DNA from: Candidatus Eiseniibacteriota bacterium
GTDB lineage: Bacteria; Eisenbacteria; RBG-16-71-46; CAIMUX01
Length of the DNA stretch: 64,000 nucleotides
Direction of reading: 5' to 3'
Assembly: GCA_903844735.1 (NCBI GenBank)
Contig: CAIMUX010000002.1
Span: 1 to 64,000, forward strand
The position numbers were made by a program, and so were the translations under genes. Shown here piece by piece: positions 22,286 to 31,932 of the stretch (its first letter is position 1; each line of letters begins with the position of its first letter). Below the pieces are notes generated by a model, which saw nothing but the letters and a program-made list of their open reading frames with translations, ran no database searches and was not told where the DNA came from.

Positions 22286-24610
22286 ATGAGTGAGACCCTT
22301 ACACAACGTCTCGTAACGGCGTTGCGATCGGCTGCCCAGGCCTTCGCCGCGGGCGACCAGGTCGCGCCCTGCTCGGTCCTCTGGCCCGATCCCGAGCGGT
22401 TGTGGGAGTCGGTCATCCCGGAGTTGCAGCCGATGCTGCCGGAGCTGTTTCTGCTGGGCAGCTATGCCCCCGAGAGACGATCCGGGCCGGCGCTGTGGCT
22501 GCGCTGCATCGAGGCCCGGGTCGTGGAAGGTGCGCCGCCGGCGGGAACCGCCCCGATTCTGTACCTGCCCGGCATCAGCCGCGAGAAGCTACGGGCCGCC
22601 GAGGATTGCCCGCCGGAGCTCGCGGCGCTGGTGGAGCTGCAGTATCGAGGCGTGATGTGGCTGCACGTGAACGGCAAGGAATGGACGCCCAATGCGTTCC
22701 TGGTTTCCAAGCACGGCGGCCTGGGGTGTGACGTGGCTAGGGACCCGGCGACGCTCGACGCGCTGGCCGGCGCACTACCCACGCTGATGACCGAACCGGT
22801 TTCGCAGTTGCAGGGCCGGCGTCTGGATTCCGAGTTCTTCAACGGGTTGGTAGCGCCGGACGCGGCCGGCTTGCTGCTGCGCTGGCTGGGCGACCCGGAG
22901 GCGTTCAAGCAACGCCGATCGGACGCCGAGTGGAAAGCCTTCTGCGAGCAGGGCAAGGCGGACTTTCGCTTCGACCCGGCCCAGGAAGGTCCGCTCAGGG
23001 CGGCGAAGCTGCTGGCCGAACGCGCCAATCCTTGGAGCACGGTCTGGCAGCGCTTTGCCGAGGCACCGGCGAACTATCCCGGCATCGTGGAATGGCTGAT
23101 GCGCGCCGCGCCGAAAGACCCCGGTATCTTTGATTCCGCCGAGGTCTGGCCGAACTTGAACGAGAGCGAAGAGCGGAAGCTGCAGCAGGCTCTGGAGTCG
23201 CTGGTGGATCGACCACCGGACGAGGTGATCCGCCGTGTCGTTGAGCTGGAAGCGCAGCATTCTGCTCGGCGCTCGTACCCATGGCAGAAGCTGGGCCTGA
23301 GCCCGCTGGCGACGGCTCTCGAACCGCTGGCGCGACTGGCCGGGCTGTGCCAGAGCGCCCCCGGCGCTCCGACCCTGGATGCGTATGCGACGTTCTACGC
23401 CACCGACGGCTGGCGCGTGGACGCCGCCGCCCTCGCCACCATGGCGGCCTGCGGGTCGCCGGAGCAGCACGGCGCGGTGCTGGGAATCTTGCGGTCCGTC
23501 TATCTGCCGTGGCTTGAAAGTACCGCCCGCCACTTACAACAGCTCATCTGCGACGCCGGGCAGTCGGTCTCGAAGCGCGCCAAGCCGAGCGAGAACGCTG
23601 CTGGACGCCTCATCTTGTTTGCGGACGGACTGCGGATGGACGTTGCCCAGACGTTGGTGGAAAAGCTGGTGACGGCCGGGATCGCATGCACGCAGGACTG
23701 GGAGTGGTCGACCGTTCCGTCGGTCACGGCCACCGCCAAGTACGCGGCTTCACCGATCGCCGACGCTGTTCAGGGGGGCGAAGCGGGCGACGAGTTCTGC
23801 CCTCGACTGAAGTCCACGGGGCAGCCACTGACCCAGGATCGCTTCGTGAGCGCCCTCAAAGACCGTGGATGGCAGTTCCTCGGCCCCGACGAGACCGGAG
23901 ACCCGTCCGGTTCGGCCTGGACGGAGGCCGGCGGGCTCGACAAGCGCGGCCACAACGAGGGCTGGAAGATGGCCCGCAGCGTCGATACGGAAGTTCGCGA
24001 TCTGGTCAGCCGGATCTGTGCGCTGCTCAAGGCCGGCTGGCGTGATGTGACCGTGGTGACGGATCACGGCTGGCTGCTGGTGCCTTTTGGCCTGCCCAAG
24101 GTCGGACTGAAGGCATTTCTGGCGGAAGATCGCTGGGGGCGGTGCGCCGCGTTGAAGCCCGAGGCACAGACCGACGCGAGGACGTTCCACTGGCACTGGA
24201 ATCCGGACGTCTTGATCGCCAGCCCGCCGGGCGCCGGCTGCTTCCGCGCCTCGATGGAGTATTCCCACGGTGGCGTGTCACTCCAGGAGATGGTGACGCC
24301 TGTGCTCCGCGTGAAGGCAGCCAGGTCGGCGGGCGCTTCAGTCCGGCTGCTGGACGCCAAGTGGACCGGGGCCAAGTGCCGGGTTTCGGTCGGAGGGGAC
24401 TGTGACGGCGTCCGCGTCGATGTCCGCACCAGCCAATCCGACCCGGACACGTCGCTACTAACGGACAAGCAGGCGCGTGAAACCACACCCGACGGCAAGG
24501 TGACCGTCTTCCTTGAGGACGACGCCGATATCGGCAAGCACGCCGAGGTCGTCCTGTTGGATTCGTCCTCGCAGGTGATCGATACGCTATCCACCACCCT
24601 TGGAGAGTAG
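22286..24610 (+). CDS. pglZ: BREX phosphatase-domain protein PglZ
   Basis: A 774-residue protein of the alkaline-phosphatase superfamily and a core BREX component; it probably acts with PglX and BrxC. Metal-site motifs are FADGLRMD at residues 445-452 (Asp447) and TDHGW at 592-596, spaced as in PglZ; the N-terminus (WPDPERLWESVIPELQ) is typical of the BREX-1 type B form. ATG 22286 is preceded by CTGAGGAT, which is conserved in the duplicated 5' end at 16020-16087. No clear promoter is seen, yet pglX is 13.3 kb upstream, so independent transcription is needed. brxL follows after four bases. Confidence 0.95.
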   Translation: MSETLTQRLVTALRSAAQAFAAGDQVAPCSVLWPDPERLWESVIPELQPMLPELFLLGSYAPERRSGPALWLRCIEARVVEGAPPAGTAPILYLPGISREKLRAAEDCPPELAALVELQYRGVMWLHVNGKEWTPNAFLVSKHGGLGCDVARDPATLDALAGALPTLMTEPVSQLQGRRLDSEFFNGLVAPDAAGLLLRWLGDPEAFKQRRSDAEWKAFCEQGKADFRFDPAQEGPLRAAKLLAERANPWSTVWQRFAEAPANYPGIVEWLMRAAPKDPGIFDSAEVWPNLNESEERKLQQALESLVDRPPDEVIRRVVELEAQHSARRSYPWQKLGLSPLATALEPLARLAGLCQSAPGAPTLDAYATFYATDGWRVDAAALATMAACGSPEQHGAVLGILRSVYLPWLESTARHLQQLICDAGQSVSKRAKPSENAAGRLILFADGLRMDVAQTLVEKLVTAGIACTQDWEWSTVPSVTATAKYAASPIADAVQGGEAGDEFCPRLKSTGQPLTQDRFVSALKDRGWQFLGPDETGDPSGSAWTEAGGLDKRGHNEGWKMARSVDTEVRDLVSRICALLKAGWRDVTVVTDHGWLLVPFGLPKVGLKAFLAEDRWGRCAALKPEAQTDARTFHWHWNPDVLIASPPGAGCFRASMEYSHGGVSLQEMVTPVLRVKAARSAGASVRLLDAKWTGAKCRVSVGGDCDGVRVDVRTSQSDPDTSLLTDKQARETTPDGKVTVFLEDDADIGKHAEVVLLDSSSQVIDTLSTTLGE

Positions 24611-24614
24611 CCTG

Positions 24615-26666
24615 ATGAGCCAGGAACTGGACCCCATCGACAGGATCGCCACCAAGGTCTTCGAAGGCTACGTCGTGCGCAAGGATCTCGTGCGCAGGTT
24701 CAAGGGACAGTATCCGGTTCCGACGTATGTCGCCGAGTTTCTCCTGGGCCGCTACTGCGCCTCCGTGGACGAGGAGGAAATCGCCGAAGGCCTCAAGATC
24801 GTCGAGCGGCAGCTCGGCGAGAAGACAGTCCGTGCCGGTGAGCATGAGCTGTTCAAAGCCCGCGCCAAGGACAAGGGGCATGTGAAGCTGATCGACATCA
24901 TCACCGCCCGACTGGATGCCGCCACCGATTCGTTTTTGGCCACTCTACCCAGCTTGCAGCTCAAGGACGTGCGCATCAGTCCCGAGATGGTCAACGCCAA
25001 CGAACGCATGCTCACCGGCGGCTTCTATGCGGAGGTTGAGCTTGCCTACGACCCGACCATCGCCCAGGAGAAGAATGGCCGCCCGTTCGGGATTGATGGG
25101 CTACGCGAGATCCAGTTGTCCAAGCGGGAGGTCCTGCCCGCGCTCTATCGAGGCCGGGAAGGCTTTGCCACTGATGAGTGGAAGGATTTCCTGATTCGAA
25201 GCATCGGCATGGAGCCGGAGAGACTTACCCCCCGGGCTCGCGACATGATGCTGGTGCGGATGATTCCGTTCGTGGAGCGCAACTACAACATGGTGGAGCT
25301 CGGCCCGCGAGGCACCGGCAAGAGCCACCTGTTTCAGCAAGTCTCGCCGTATGCCCACCTGGTCTCCGGCGGCAAGGCGACGGTCGCCCGCATGTTCGTG
25401 AACAACGCCAACGGCCAGCGCGGCTTGGTCTGCCAGTATGACGTCGTCTGCTTTGATGAGATCTCCGGCGTGTCCTTCGATCAGAAGGACGGTGTCAACA
25501 TCATGAAAGGCTACATGGAGTCGGGCGAGTTCAGCCGCGGGAAGGAGAGCATTCGCGCCGACGGCGGTGTCGTCATGGTCGGCAACTTCGAGGTGGACGT
25601 GCAGCACCAGCAGCGGGTCGGTCACCTGTTCGGCCCCATGCCGCCCGAGATGCGGCAGGACACCGCGTTCATGGACCGGATCCACGCCTACCTGCCCGGC
25701 TGGGACCTTCCCAAGGTAAGCCGGGACCTGCTGACCGACCATTTTGGCTTGGTCAGCGACTTCCTGTCGGAGTGCTGGAACCAACTGCGGCGCCAGAGCC
25801 GGCAGAGTGTTCTTCAAGACCGCGTTCACCTCGGTGGCGCGCTGAGCGGACGTGACACGACCGGCGTCCAGAAGACTGTCAGCGGACTCATCAAGCTGGT
25901 GTCGCCGAATCCCGACACGCCGGTTTCCGACGAGGTGCTGGAGTGGGCCCTGCGAATCGCGCTGGAGTGCCGACGGCGGGTCAAGGAGCAGCAGAAACGG
26001 ATCGGTTCTGCGGAGTTCCGCAATACCCAGTTCAGCTATGCGATGGGGGAGGACGGCGTCGAGAAGTTCGTGGCCACGCCCGAACTCTACAGCGAGAACA
26101 GCATCGGCAGCGATCCTCTGCCGCCGGGACAGGCCTGGGTCATTGCGCCCGGGGGCGGCGACGAACACGCGGGTCTGTACCAGGTGGACGTCACGGAAGG
26201 CCCGGGCAGCGGGGTGAAGATCCTCAACCAGCCGGCACCTCCGCCCTTCAAGGAAAGCGTCCGGTGCGCGGAGCAGAACCTCTATGTGCGGGCCAAGGAG
26301 CTGGTCGGGGACCGGGATCCTCGCCAGCACGAGTTCACGATTCAGCTGCGGGCGTTTGACAGTGCCAAGAGCGGCGCCGCGGTCGGCGTGGCCGTGCTTG
26401 TTGCTTTGTGCTCGTCGCTGCTGCAGAAGAGCGTCAAGGGCGGCTTGGCTGTTACGGGAGGCCTGAATCTGGGTGGGTCGATCGAGACGATCTTCAATCC
26501 GGTGGCGGTCGTGGAGACGGCTATCGAGAAGGGTGCGGATAGCATCTTGATGCCGATTAGTAGTCGGCGGCAGTTGAATGAGTTGCCGGATGACTTGGCG
26601 GCGAAGATCACGATCCATTATTACGTGGATGCTCGGGATGCGTTGTTGAAGGCGTTGGTGGTGTGA
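24615..26666 (+). CDS. brxL: BREX Lon-like AAA+ protein BrxL
   Basis: A 683-residue protein, the last BREX gene. An AAA+ domain carries Walker A GPRGTGKS at residues 230-237 and Walker B CFDE around 279-282; the C-terminal 120 residues form a Lon-protease-like domain (AKSGAAVGVAVLVALCSSLL, then GGLNLGGSIETIFNP). BrxL forms ring assemblies on DNA and is needed for phage exclusion but not methylation in studied BREX-1 systems. The ATG at 24615 is chosen four bases after the pglZ stop; an earlier in-frame start at 24600 would overlap pglZ. Confidence 0.95.
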   Translation: MSQELDPIDRIATKVFEGYVVRKDLVRRFKGQYPVPTYVAEFLLGRYCASVDEEEIAEGLKIVERQLGEKTVRAGEHELFKARAKDKGHVKLIDIITARLDAATDSFLATLPSLQLKDVRISPEMVNANERMLTGGFYAEVELAYDPTIAQEKNGRPFGIDGLREIQLSKREVLPALYRGREGFATDEWKDFLIRSIGMEPERLTPRARDMMLVRMIPFVERNYNMVELGPRGTGKSHLFQQVSPYAHLVSGGKATVARMFVNNANGQRGLVCQYDVVCFDEISGVSFDQKDGVNIMKGYMESGEFSRGKESIRADGGVVMVGNFEVDVQHQQRVGHLFGPMPPEMRQDTAFMDRIHAYLPGWDLPKVSRDLLTDHFGLVSDFLSECWNQLRRQSRQSVLQDRVHLGGALSGRDTTGVQKTVSGLIKLVSPNPDTPVSDEVLEWALRIALECRRRVKEQQKRIGSAEFRNTQFSYAMGEDGVEKFVATPELYSENSIGSDPLPPGQAWVIAPGGGDEHAGLYQVDVTEGPGSGVKILNQPAPPPFKESVRCAEQNLYVRAKELVGDRDPRQHEFTIQLRAFDSAKSGAAVGVAVLVALCSSLLQKSVKGGLAVTGGLNLGGSIETIFNPVAVVETAIEKGADSILMPISSRRQLNELPDDLAAKITIHYYVDARDALLKALVV

Positions 26667-27130
26667 GGGTGACTTGAAGGATGCGGAGGTCAGGAAGGCA
26701 TGGCGGATTCGGCCTCCCGGACGGCGAAACTCTCTGCTTCTCGAGTCTCTGTTCCAAAGTGGTGGGCGCGACCGCCTTGATTGGGGTACCAATCCGGACC
26801 GTCCTCGAACTCGGGCATGTTTCGGCTCGCCGCTCGCTGATCCCCCTTCCGCCGGAGCGGGGGCGGTTCATGCCTGTGACGATCCAACCCCAACGGGGAC
26901 ACGGCGAGTGACCCCAAAGGCGATCTTGCTTTCGCTCTTGCAGGTCCGTCATAGTCCGGTCGTCGGCCCGGACTCGATCGCAGGGCGCCTGGGGGCGTTG
27001 GAACCACTTTCCGCCGTGGAAGCATGGGGCAGGCGAGATGCGACGAGCGGTGGTGGCATCGAAGGAGCGCATTGAGACGACCAACGGCGCGCTATCAGTG
27101 CCGTTCGAGATCGAGAGTGTGGAGAAGCCG
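26667..27130. other. Intergenic region after the BREX locus
   Basis: About 460 bases without a supported gene; a 76-codon frame at 26681-26911 has no recognisable features. A GC-rich imperfect hairpin (CCCCC...GGGGG, 26844-26866) may weakly end brxL transcription, though no T-run follows. Confidence 0.45.
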
Positions 27131-28759
27131 ATGCATAGTGCCCGCGGGGTCGTTTTTCGATTCGCGTGCTTGCTGTTACTCCTCACGGCGGCTTGCGGGA
27201 GCGACGACCGGCCGCCCGGCCTGAGTGCCCCGGACTACAACGGCACGATCGAGGGCAGGATAATTGTAGCGGTCGGTCCAGTCGTGGACGCCAGGATAAC
27301 GGCGACCAGCGTCGGGCGGCCGCGAGATCAGGAGGTCACCGCTACCGCCTGGGCCGATTCCGGGGGCGCCTATGCACTTTCAGTACCGTTCGGGCGGTAC
27401 CAACTCACGGGCAGCCTCGGGTCCGGCGGATATTTCGCGTATCGCGCCTCCGGCCCCGTGATCTCGCGGACGGGTGACATCGTCACGCTTCTTCCCGGCC
27501 GGGAAAGCGTCCGCGCGGACTTTGTGCTCGGCAGCGCCGAGATCGTCATCGCGACGCCCACCGTCCTTGAGGGCGAGGGCAACCGGCTGCAGTTGGAGCT
27601 TCGCCCGCCCGGTTCCCAGTACGGCTACGCGAGGTGCGTCGGGCATGCTTCGGGCGGCGAGGCGCGATTTGGGTTTCCTGGCCTCTGTCCGGGAATCTAC
27701 GTAGTGCGCCTCCGAACGCAATGGCGGGAAGAGATCCAGGCCCACGGGGCGTGGCTCGATCCGGGGAGTCGGGCTTCGCCGGGAGACACGTTGCTCGTGG
27801 CTGTGAGCAGCGGGGACCTCCGGACGGTCCGCCTGCACCTCCCCGCACCGGCGGTGCTCCGAGGAAAGGTGGAATCCGTTTGGCGGGGATTCGCCGATGG
27901 CGCAGGCGATTCTGACGCGGTTCCCCGGATCGAAGCCTACGGCTCGGATTCGACGGCGGACCCGGTGGCCGAGACCGAAGTCAGCCCGGACGGAAGCTTC
28001 CGCCTCGTGCTCTTCGATCCGGCACATGGCCCACTCCGCTTGGCGCACCGCCAGGTGTCGGAAGCAGACCGGCAGTGGCTCGGCGGAGTGACCTTCGCAG
28101 AGGCCACCGCGTGGGAGGTCGCCTCCGGCCGGGAGACTGACATTCCGACTGTCGCCGACGCGGGGATCGTCCTGCGCCTGTCGGTTCCGGAACCACAATC
28201 CCACTTTCTCCTTTCGGTGACGGTACATGATGTCCGGGGCAGAAAACTGACCACGGCGCAATGGGGCTTCGGCGGGAATGTCTTTATCGCTTCGGTGCTT
28301 GCGGAACGGACGGTGTACCTCCGCATGAACCCGCTGTACGGCCGGTGTGGCGATTCCTGGCTTCCCTGCTGGTATCCGGGGGTCGACTCCATGAGCCAGG
28401 CTACCCCGGTGTCCCTCCGCGATGACGAGTTCATCGAGTTGGAAACAACGGTCGTTCGGGGCGGCGTTATCGAGGGCGAATTCCGGACGGCTCCGGGGTC
28501 GGACGCAGAGCTCACAGCCTATCTTGTCCCGGCCGCGGACTCAATGCAAACCATCTGCTCCACCGATCCCGCGGCGGGGGCCGCCTCATTCCGGTTTCGC
28601 GGCCTCGTGGACGGCCCCTACTTGCTGTTCGGCGCGGTCAGGGATCCGTCCCGATGGAGCCTGTCGTGGTATCCGGGATCGACGTGGGCCAGTAGCGCCG
28701 ACACCGTGTGGGTTCGGGATCACGCGATCGTGGGCGGGGTGACATGGACCGCTCGCTGA
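27131..28759 (+). CDS. Secreted lipoprotein with carboxypeptidase-regulatory-like domains (1)
   Basis: A 542-residue lipoprotein. Residues 1-21 are a signal peptide ending in a lipobox (LLLTAAC, Cys22 lipidated). The body consists of repeated beta-sandwich modules of the type GTIEGRIIVAVGPVVDARI...GGAYALSVPFGRYQL, as in CarboxypepD_reg-like domains. No catalytic residues are recognised. The start at 27131 is chosen for the signal peptide; the frame upstream lacks one. It overlaps the next gene and is paralogous to it, notably in the closing WYPGSTW...RDHA motif. Probably an outer-membrane-anchored binding protein; function unknown. Confidence 0.75.
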   Translation: MHSARGVVFRFACLLLLLTAACGSDDRPPGLSAPDYNGTIEGRIIVAVGPVVDARITATSVGRPRDQEVTATAWADSGGAYALSVPFGRYQLTGSLGSGGYFAYRASGPVISRTGDIVTLLPGRESVRADFVLGSAEIVIATPTVLEGEGNRLQLELRPPGSQYGYARCVGHASGGEARFGFPGLCPGIYVVRLRTQWREEIQAHGAWLDPGSRASPGDTLLVAVSSGDLRTVRLHLPAPAVLRGKVESVWRGFADGAGDSDAVPRIEAYGSDSTADPVAETEVSPDGSFRLVLFDPAHGPLRLAHRQVSEADRQWLGGVTFAEATAWEVASGRETDIPTVADAGIVLRLSVPEPQSHFLLSVTVHDVRGRKLTTAQWGFGGNVFIASVLAERTVYLRMNPLYGRCGDSWLPCWYPGVDSMSQATPVSLRDDEFIELETTVVRGGVIEGEFRTAPGSDAELTAYLVPAADSMQTICSTDPAAGAASFRFRGLVDGPYLLFGAVRDPSRWSLSWYPGSTWASSADTVWVRDHAIVGGVTWTAR

Positions 28760-30402
28760 TGCAATCCACCCAGGCCCGGGCCGTGAGGCGTGTCGCGCTC
28801 GCTTGCACCGCAGCGATCCTGTGCCTGTCGGCCTGCAGTGAAGACGGAGCACTCGCCCCTTCTGAACCCGCGGCCGCCGTTCGCGGGATCGAAGGCCGCG
28901 TGTCGGTGGGTGGAAAGCCGGTGTCCGCCAGGATCTCGGCAATTGACCTCACGCATCGCTACGACAGCGCAGCGTTCGTGTGTCCCACCGATTCCGCGGG
29001 CGAATATGTCATGCCTCTCGCGCCAGGGAAGTACCTCGTTTCTGCACTCGTCCGCTTCTCGGAACCCAGCTATCGTACCTACTACCATTCCGCTGGCGGT
29101 CCGACCTCCCGCGAAGGGGAAGCAGACACCCTGACCGTTCGCGAGGACCGCGCGAGTGATCGTGCGGACTTTCTCTTCGGATCCCTCCGCCTTCGGCTTC
29201 ACCTTCCACCGGCTCTCGTGGATGATTACCTTTCGTTGACGGTTACACCCTGGACCGAGAGGATGTCGTATGGCGGAGATGCGTTTGGGCTGACGATCTT
29301 TGTTGCCTCGACACCACTGGATACCGAGATCGGGCCGATCCCGCCCGGCAACTGGGCGATTCAATTGACCAGCCGGCAGCTGGACGCACGACTGTGGTTG
29401 CCCGGCACGTGGGATCCCGAAGCAGCCGTGGCGGTCACCGTCCCGGCAGACAGCGTGGTGGAGCGGGAGTTCTTCCTGGATGTTCCCGGTGCCCGGCTGC
29501 GTGGTTCGGTCACGGGCAGTTGGCAGACTATGGATCTGGAGCATCCGAGCGTGGCCGCCTTCGTGGACGAATCGACCATGGTTGCAGCGAAAGATGTCGA
29601 GGCGAACGGTTCGTGGGCGATGAGTCTCTCCAGTGCGCACCGGGTCCGCCTGCGGGTGGAGATCGAAGGAGTAGCCCGCTGGATAGGTGGACGATCGTGG
29701 GGCGAAGCCACCGAATTCGCGCTGGTGCCCGGCGAGGAAACCGTCGTGCCGCCACAAGTCGAGAGCGGCCTGTTGGTGCACGTCACGGGCGAGGGCGGAT
29801 GGGTCCAACGGAACCCGATCTTCACCCTGGTCGATGATTCTGGGGGCGTGATTGTGCCAGATCGATGGCGCATCCATGTGGACCTCTTCCCCCTGGCCAA
29901 TCTCGCGCCGGGTGTCTATCGCATCCACCTGCGCCCGCGCCAACCCGGCCGGGAGGCCTGGCTTCCACAGTGGTTCGACGGCGCCCCGGATCCCGGATCT
30001 GCCACCGGCGTGGTGTTGCCCGCGCGAGGAGGCACCGCACGGATCACCATTGCCGTCGAGACCGGTGGCGAGATTCGCGGGCGGGTCCTTGGAAACAGGC
30101 CGGATGGGGGCTGGGGTTCGACGTCGATCTTCGTGACGCCGGCGGATGCCGATTCCATCTGGGGCTGCATGAAGGTCTCTGATGACGGCGGCGCCTTTGT
30201 CGTCCGGGGGTTGCCCGACGGATCGTACAAGATCTGCGTGGCTCGGCGAGAGCCGCAGAGCCCGTGCTGTGAGCAGCGCTTCATTCCGGGCGAGAACGCA
30301 CACTTGGTCTGGTATGGAGGCGCCTCATGGCACTCGGCCGCGGAGATCGCGATCCGCGACCACGCCGCGGCCGAGGGGATCGAGATTGAAGTGAACCGGT
30401 GA
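28744..30402 (+). CDS. Secreted lipoprotein with carboxypeptidase-regulatory-like domains (2)
   Basis: A 552-residue paralogue of the preceding gene. Signal peptide and lipobox CLSAC give lipidated Cys31; starting at the ATG 28759, which shares a base with the previous stop, would place it at Cys26. Domains again follow the GIEGRVSVGGKPVSARISAI...GEYVMPLAPGKYLVSALV pattern and the C-terminus ends with WYGGASWHSAAEIAIRDHA, matching its neighbour. The two genes overlap and should be co-expressed. They probably arose by tandem duplication. Function unknown. Confidence 0.75.
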   Translation: MDRSLMQSTQARAVRRVALACTAAILCLSACSEDGALAPSEPAAAVRGIEGRVSVGGKPVSARISAIDLTHRYDSAAFVCPTDSAGEYVMPLAPGKYLVSALVRFSEPSYRTYYHSAGGPTSREGEADTLTVREDRASDRADFLFGSLRLRLHLPPALVDDYLSLTVTPWTERMSYGGDAFGLTIFVASTPLDTEIGPIPPGNWAIQLTSRQLDARLWLPGTWDPEAAVAVTVPADSVVEREFFLDVPGARLRGSVTGSWQTMDLEHPSVAAFVDESTMVAAKDVEANGSWAMSLSSAHRVRLRVEIEGVARWIGGRSWGEATEFALVPGEETVVPPQVESGLLVHVTGEGGWVQRNPIFTLVDDSGGVIVPDRWRIHVDLFPLANLAPGVYRIHLRPRQPGREAWLPQWFDGAPDPGSATGVVLPARGGTARITIAVETGGEIRGRVLGNRPDGGWGSTSIFVTPADADSIWGCMKVSDDGGAFVVRGLPDGSYKICVARREPQSPCCEQRFIPGENAHLVWYGGASWHSAAEIAIRDHAAAEGIEIEVNR

Positions 30403-30444
30403 CTGAGCCGGCGCGACTGCATTGCCGAGTGGCCACGGAGCTCG

Positions 30445-30636
30445 TTCAGTGTTGCGGCCGGTTCTGCGCACAGCTTGGGCCTGAAGGGTATTCTCACATG
30501 GGGGGACTGTGCCGGAGGGGATAGAGAAGTCCTGGCAGGGGAGCAAGGCACTCTCGTGACCACCGTGGATCACGAGACCGCAGGAGGACTCAGAGATAGG
30601 ACCAGTGTGGCCTGCCGCAACGTGCGAAATTCCTGA
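30445..30636 (+). pseudogene. Fragment of an RCC1-repeat protein
   Basis: The frame reads FSVAAGSAHSLGLKGILTWG DC, which is one RCC1 repeat (pattern V.AG..HSLGL...G....WGD.), then loses similarity before a stop at 30634-30636. No start or further repeats. It is a remnant of a secreted beta-propeller protein. Confidence 0.5.
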
Positions 30637-30745
30637 GAACTGACGTTTTCCGGTGGCATCGGGGGGGACGAGGATGCTGTCCCGCGGACGTCGCTCCATG
30701 GTGCTCTTCCGCAAGACCGGATGTTGGGCACACAACGAGGTCAAG

Positions 30746-31096
30746 ATGCGAAGAAGGCTACTGTCCCTGTCTTGGTGTCTGACGCGGATTGGCTTGGTGC
30801 TCCCGGCCTGCCTCGGGACTGCGCCCCCGGCGCATGCGGACATCCCGTGGCTCTCGGTCCGGCTCGGTGGAGGCGAGATGGCGAACTATCCAGTCGACGA
30901 CCTGAACCGGATCGGCTTCGAGGGTGACACGGTGGTGGTGGTGCATGCCGGCGGCACCGAGCGTTACGGCGCGGCGGCTGGTAAGAGACTTGCGGGTTGC
31001 GGGACGGCAGAGCGCGAGCTGGGATGGCCGGGATGACGCGGGGGAGAGAGTCGGTAGCTGGATCTACTTTTATCAGCTCACCGCGGCGGGGGGTGG
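30746..31096 (+). pseudogene. Frameshifted secreted protein with FlgD-like C-terminus
   Basis: It starts with a good signal peptide (MRRRLLSLSWCLTRIGLVLP, cleavage near AHA-DI), followed by WLSVRLGGGEMANYPVDDLN and VVVVHAGGTERY. That frame stops at 31036, but a neighbouring frame continues with SASWDGRDDAGERVGSWIYF YQLTA, the usual FlgD-like C-terminal domain of secreted proteins in FCB-type bacteria. The two halves are out of frame, so the gene is broken by an indel, probably with a deletion in the middle. Confidence 0.6.
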
Positions 31097-31204
31097 TCCA
31101 GCTACAGCCACGCGCAGGACTGCCGGTCTGCGTATCGCATCGCTGTCTACCCCTGGGATAAGGGCACCAGTCTTGGCCTGCGTCTCTGCATTACCGCCCC
31201 ATGA
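31091..31204 (+). pseudogene. C-terminal remnant of a SUMF1 (formylglycine-generating enzyme-like) protein
   Basis: Thirty-seven codons read GWSSYSHAQDCRSAYRIAVY then PWDKGTSLGLRLCITAP and stop. This is the last segment of the SUMF1 fold (pattern W......CRSA.R.......R....GFRL). The remainder of the domain is missing. It is fused directly to the FlgD-like fragment upstream. Confidence 0.6.
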
Positions 31205-31276
31205 GCCGTTGTCCCGACCGCCGAGGGTTGTTCGCGCACGGGGACGAGAGGGGGGATCGAAGGCGTCCCGAGCGAC

Positions 31277-31570
31277 GTGCCCGGCGTTCTCGTCTTCAGG
31301 GGGGGGCCCTATGCATTCGCGAACCTCCGGCTGCTGCGGCGTCCCTGGCAGGAGGCCGATCGCCGCCTGTCCGAGGCGCTCGCGGCGTTCTGGGTCCGCT
31401 TCGCCCGGACGGGAGATCCGAATGGTCCGGGATTGCCGGAGTGGCCGGCGTTCGATCCCGGCGAGCCGCGGCTACTAGAGCTGGGCGCGGCCGTGGCCCC
31501 GCGTCCGTTCCTCGAACCTCGGCGCGTGGAGTTTTTCGAGAAGTGCCTGGCGCTTCCCCCGCGCGAGTAG
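31277..31570 (+). pseudogene. C-terminal remnant of a type B carboxylesterase
   Basis: The sequence PWQEADRRLSEALAAFWVRF then ARTGDPNGPGLPEWPAFDPG matches the conserved end of type B carboxylesterases. The catalytic domain is absent (the full protein has about 500 residues), so this is debris, although the 97-codon frame is open. Confidence 0.7.
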
Positions 31571-31585
31571 GCGCGGGCGCAGTAG

Positions 31586-31762
31586 ATCTTCTTCCGGGGC
31601 TGGCGCAACTACTCCTCTCAGACCGAGTCCTTCAACGTTGTTGCACATTCGGTCCAGATCATCGGGGAGGACGAGGACCTCCAGCTCTGGATCGCAGGGC
31701 CGGGGCTGAGCCTGGAGCCGGTGCCGGGGTGGATGTCGGGGAAGGACAAGCTTGTGCGGTGA
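31586..31762 (+). pseudogene. Unidentified C-terminal protein fragment
   Basis: An open stretch of 58 codons with good codon use (SVQIIGEDEDLQLWIAGPGL then SLEPVPGWMSGKDKLVR) that ends at a stop but begins directly after another stop. It looks like the end of a lost gene; family not recognised. Confidence 0.3.
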
Positions 31763-31932
31763 CCAGGGGGCACTGCCTGACCCCAGCACACGCCTACTGC
31801 AGCCGCCGGAGAAGGCACGCTACTTGCCGCTCGGATTGACACCGCCGCACGTTGGAAATAGAATTGAATGACAGCTTGGAACGTAGGTGGCGTTCCGGCG
31901 AGACCTCCAACGACGCCGAGAGCCGAGGAGCC

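Noticed and set aside
25101-26792. Minus-strand frame opposite brxL
   Set aside because: Shadow of the brxL codons; no start signal or domain.
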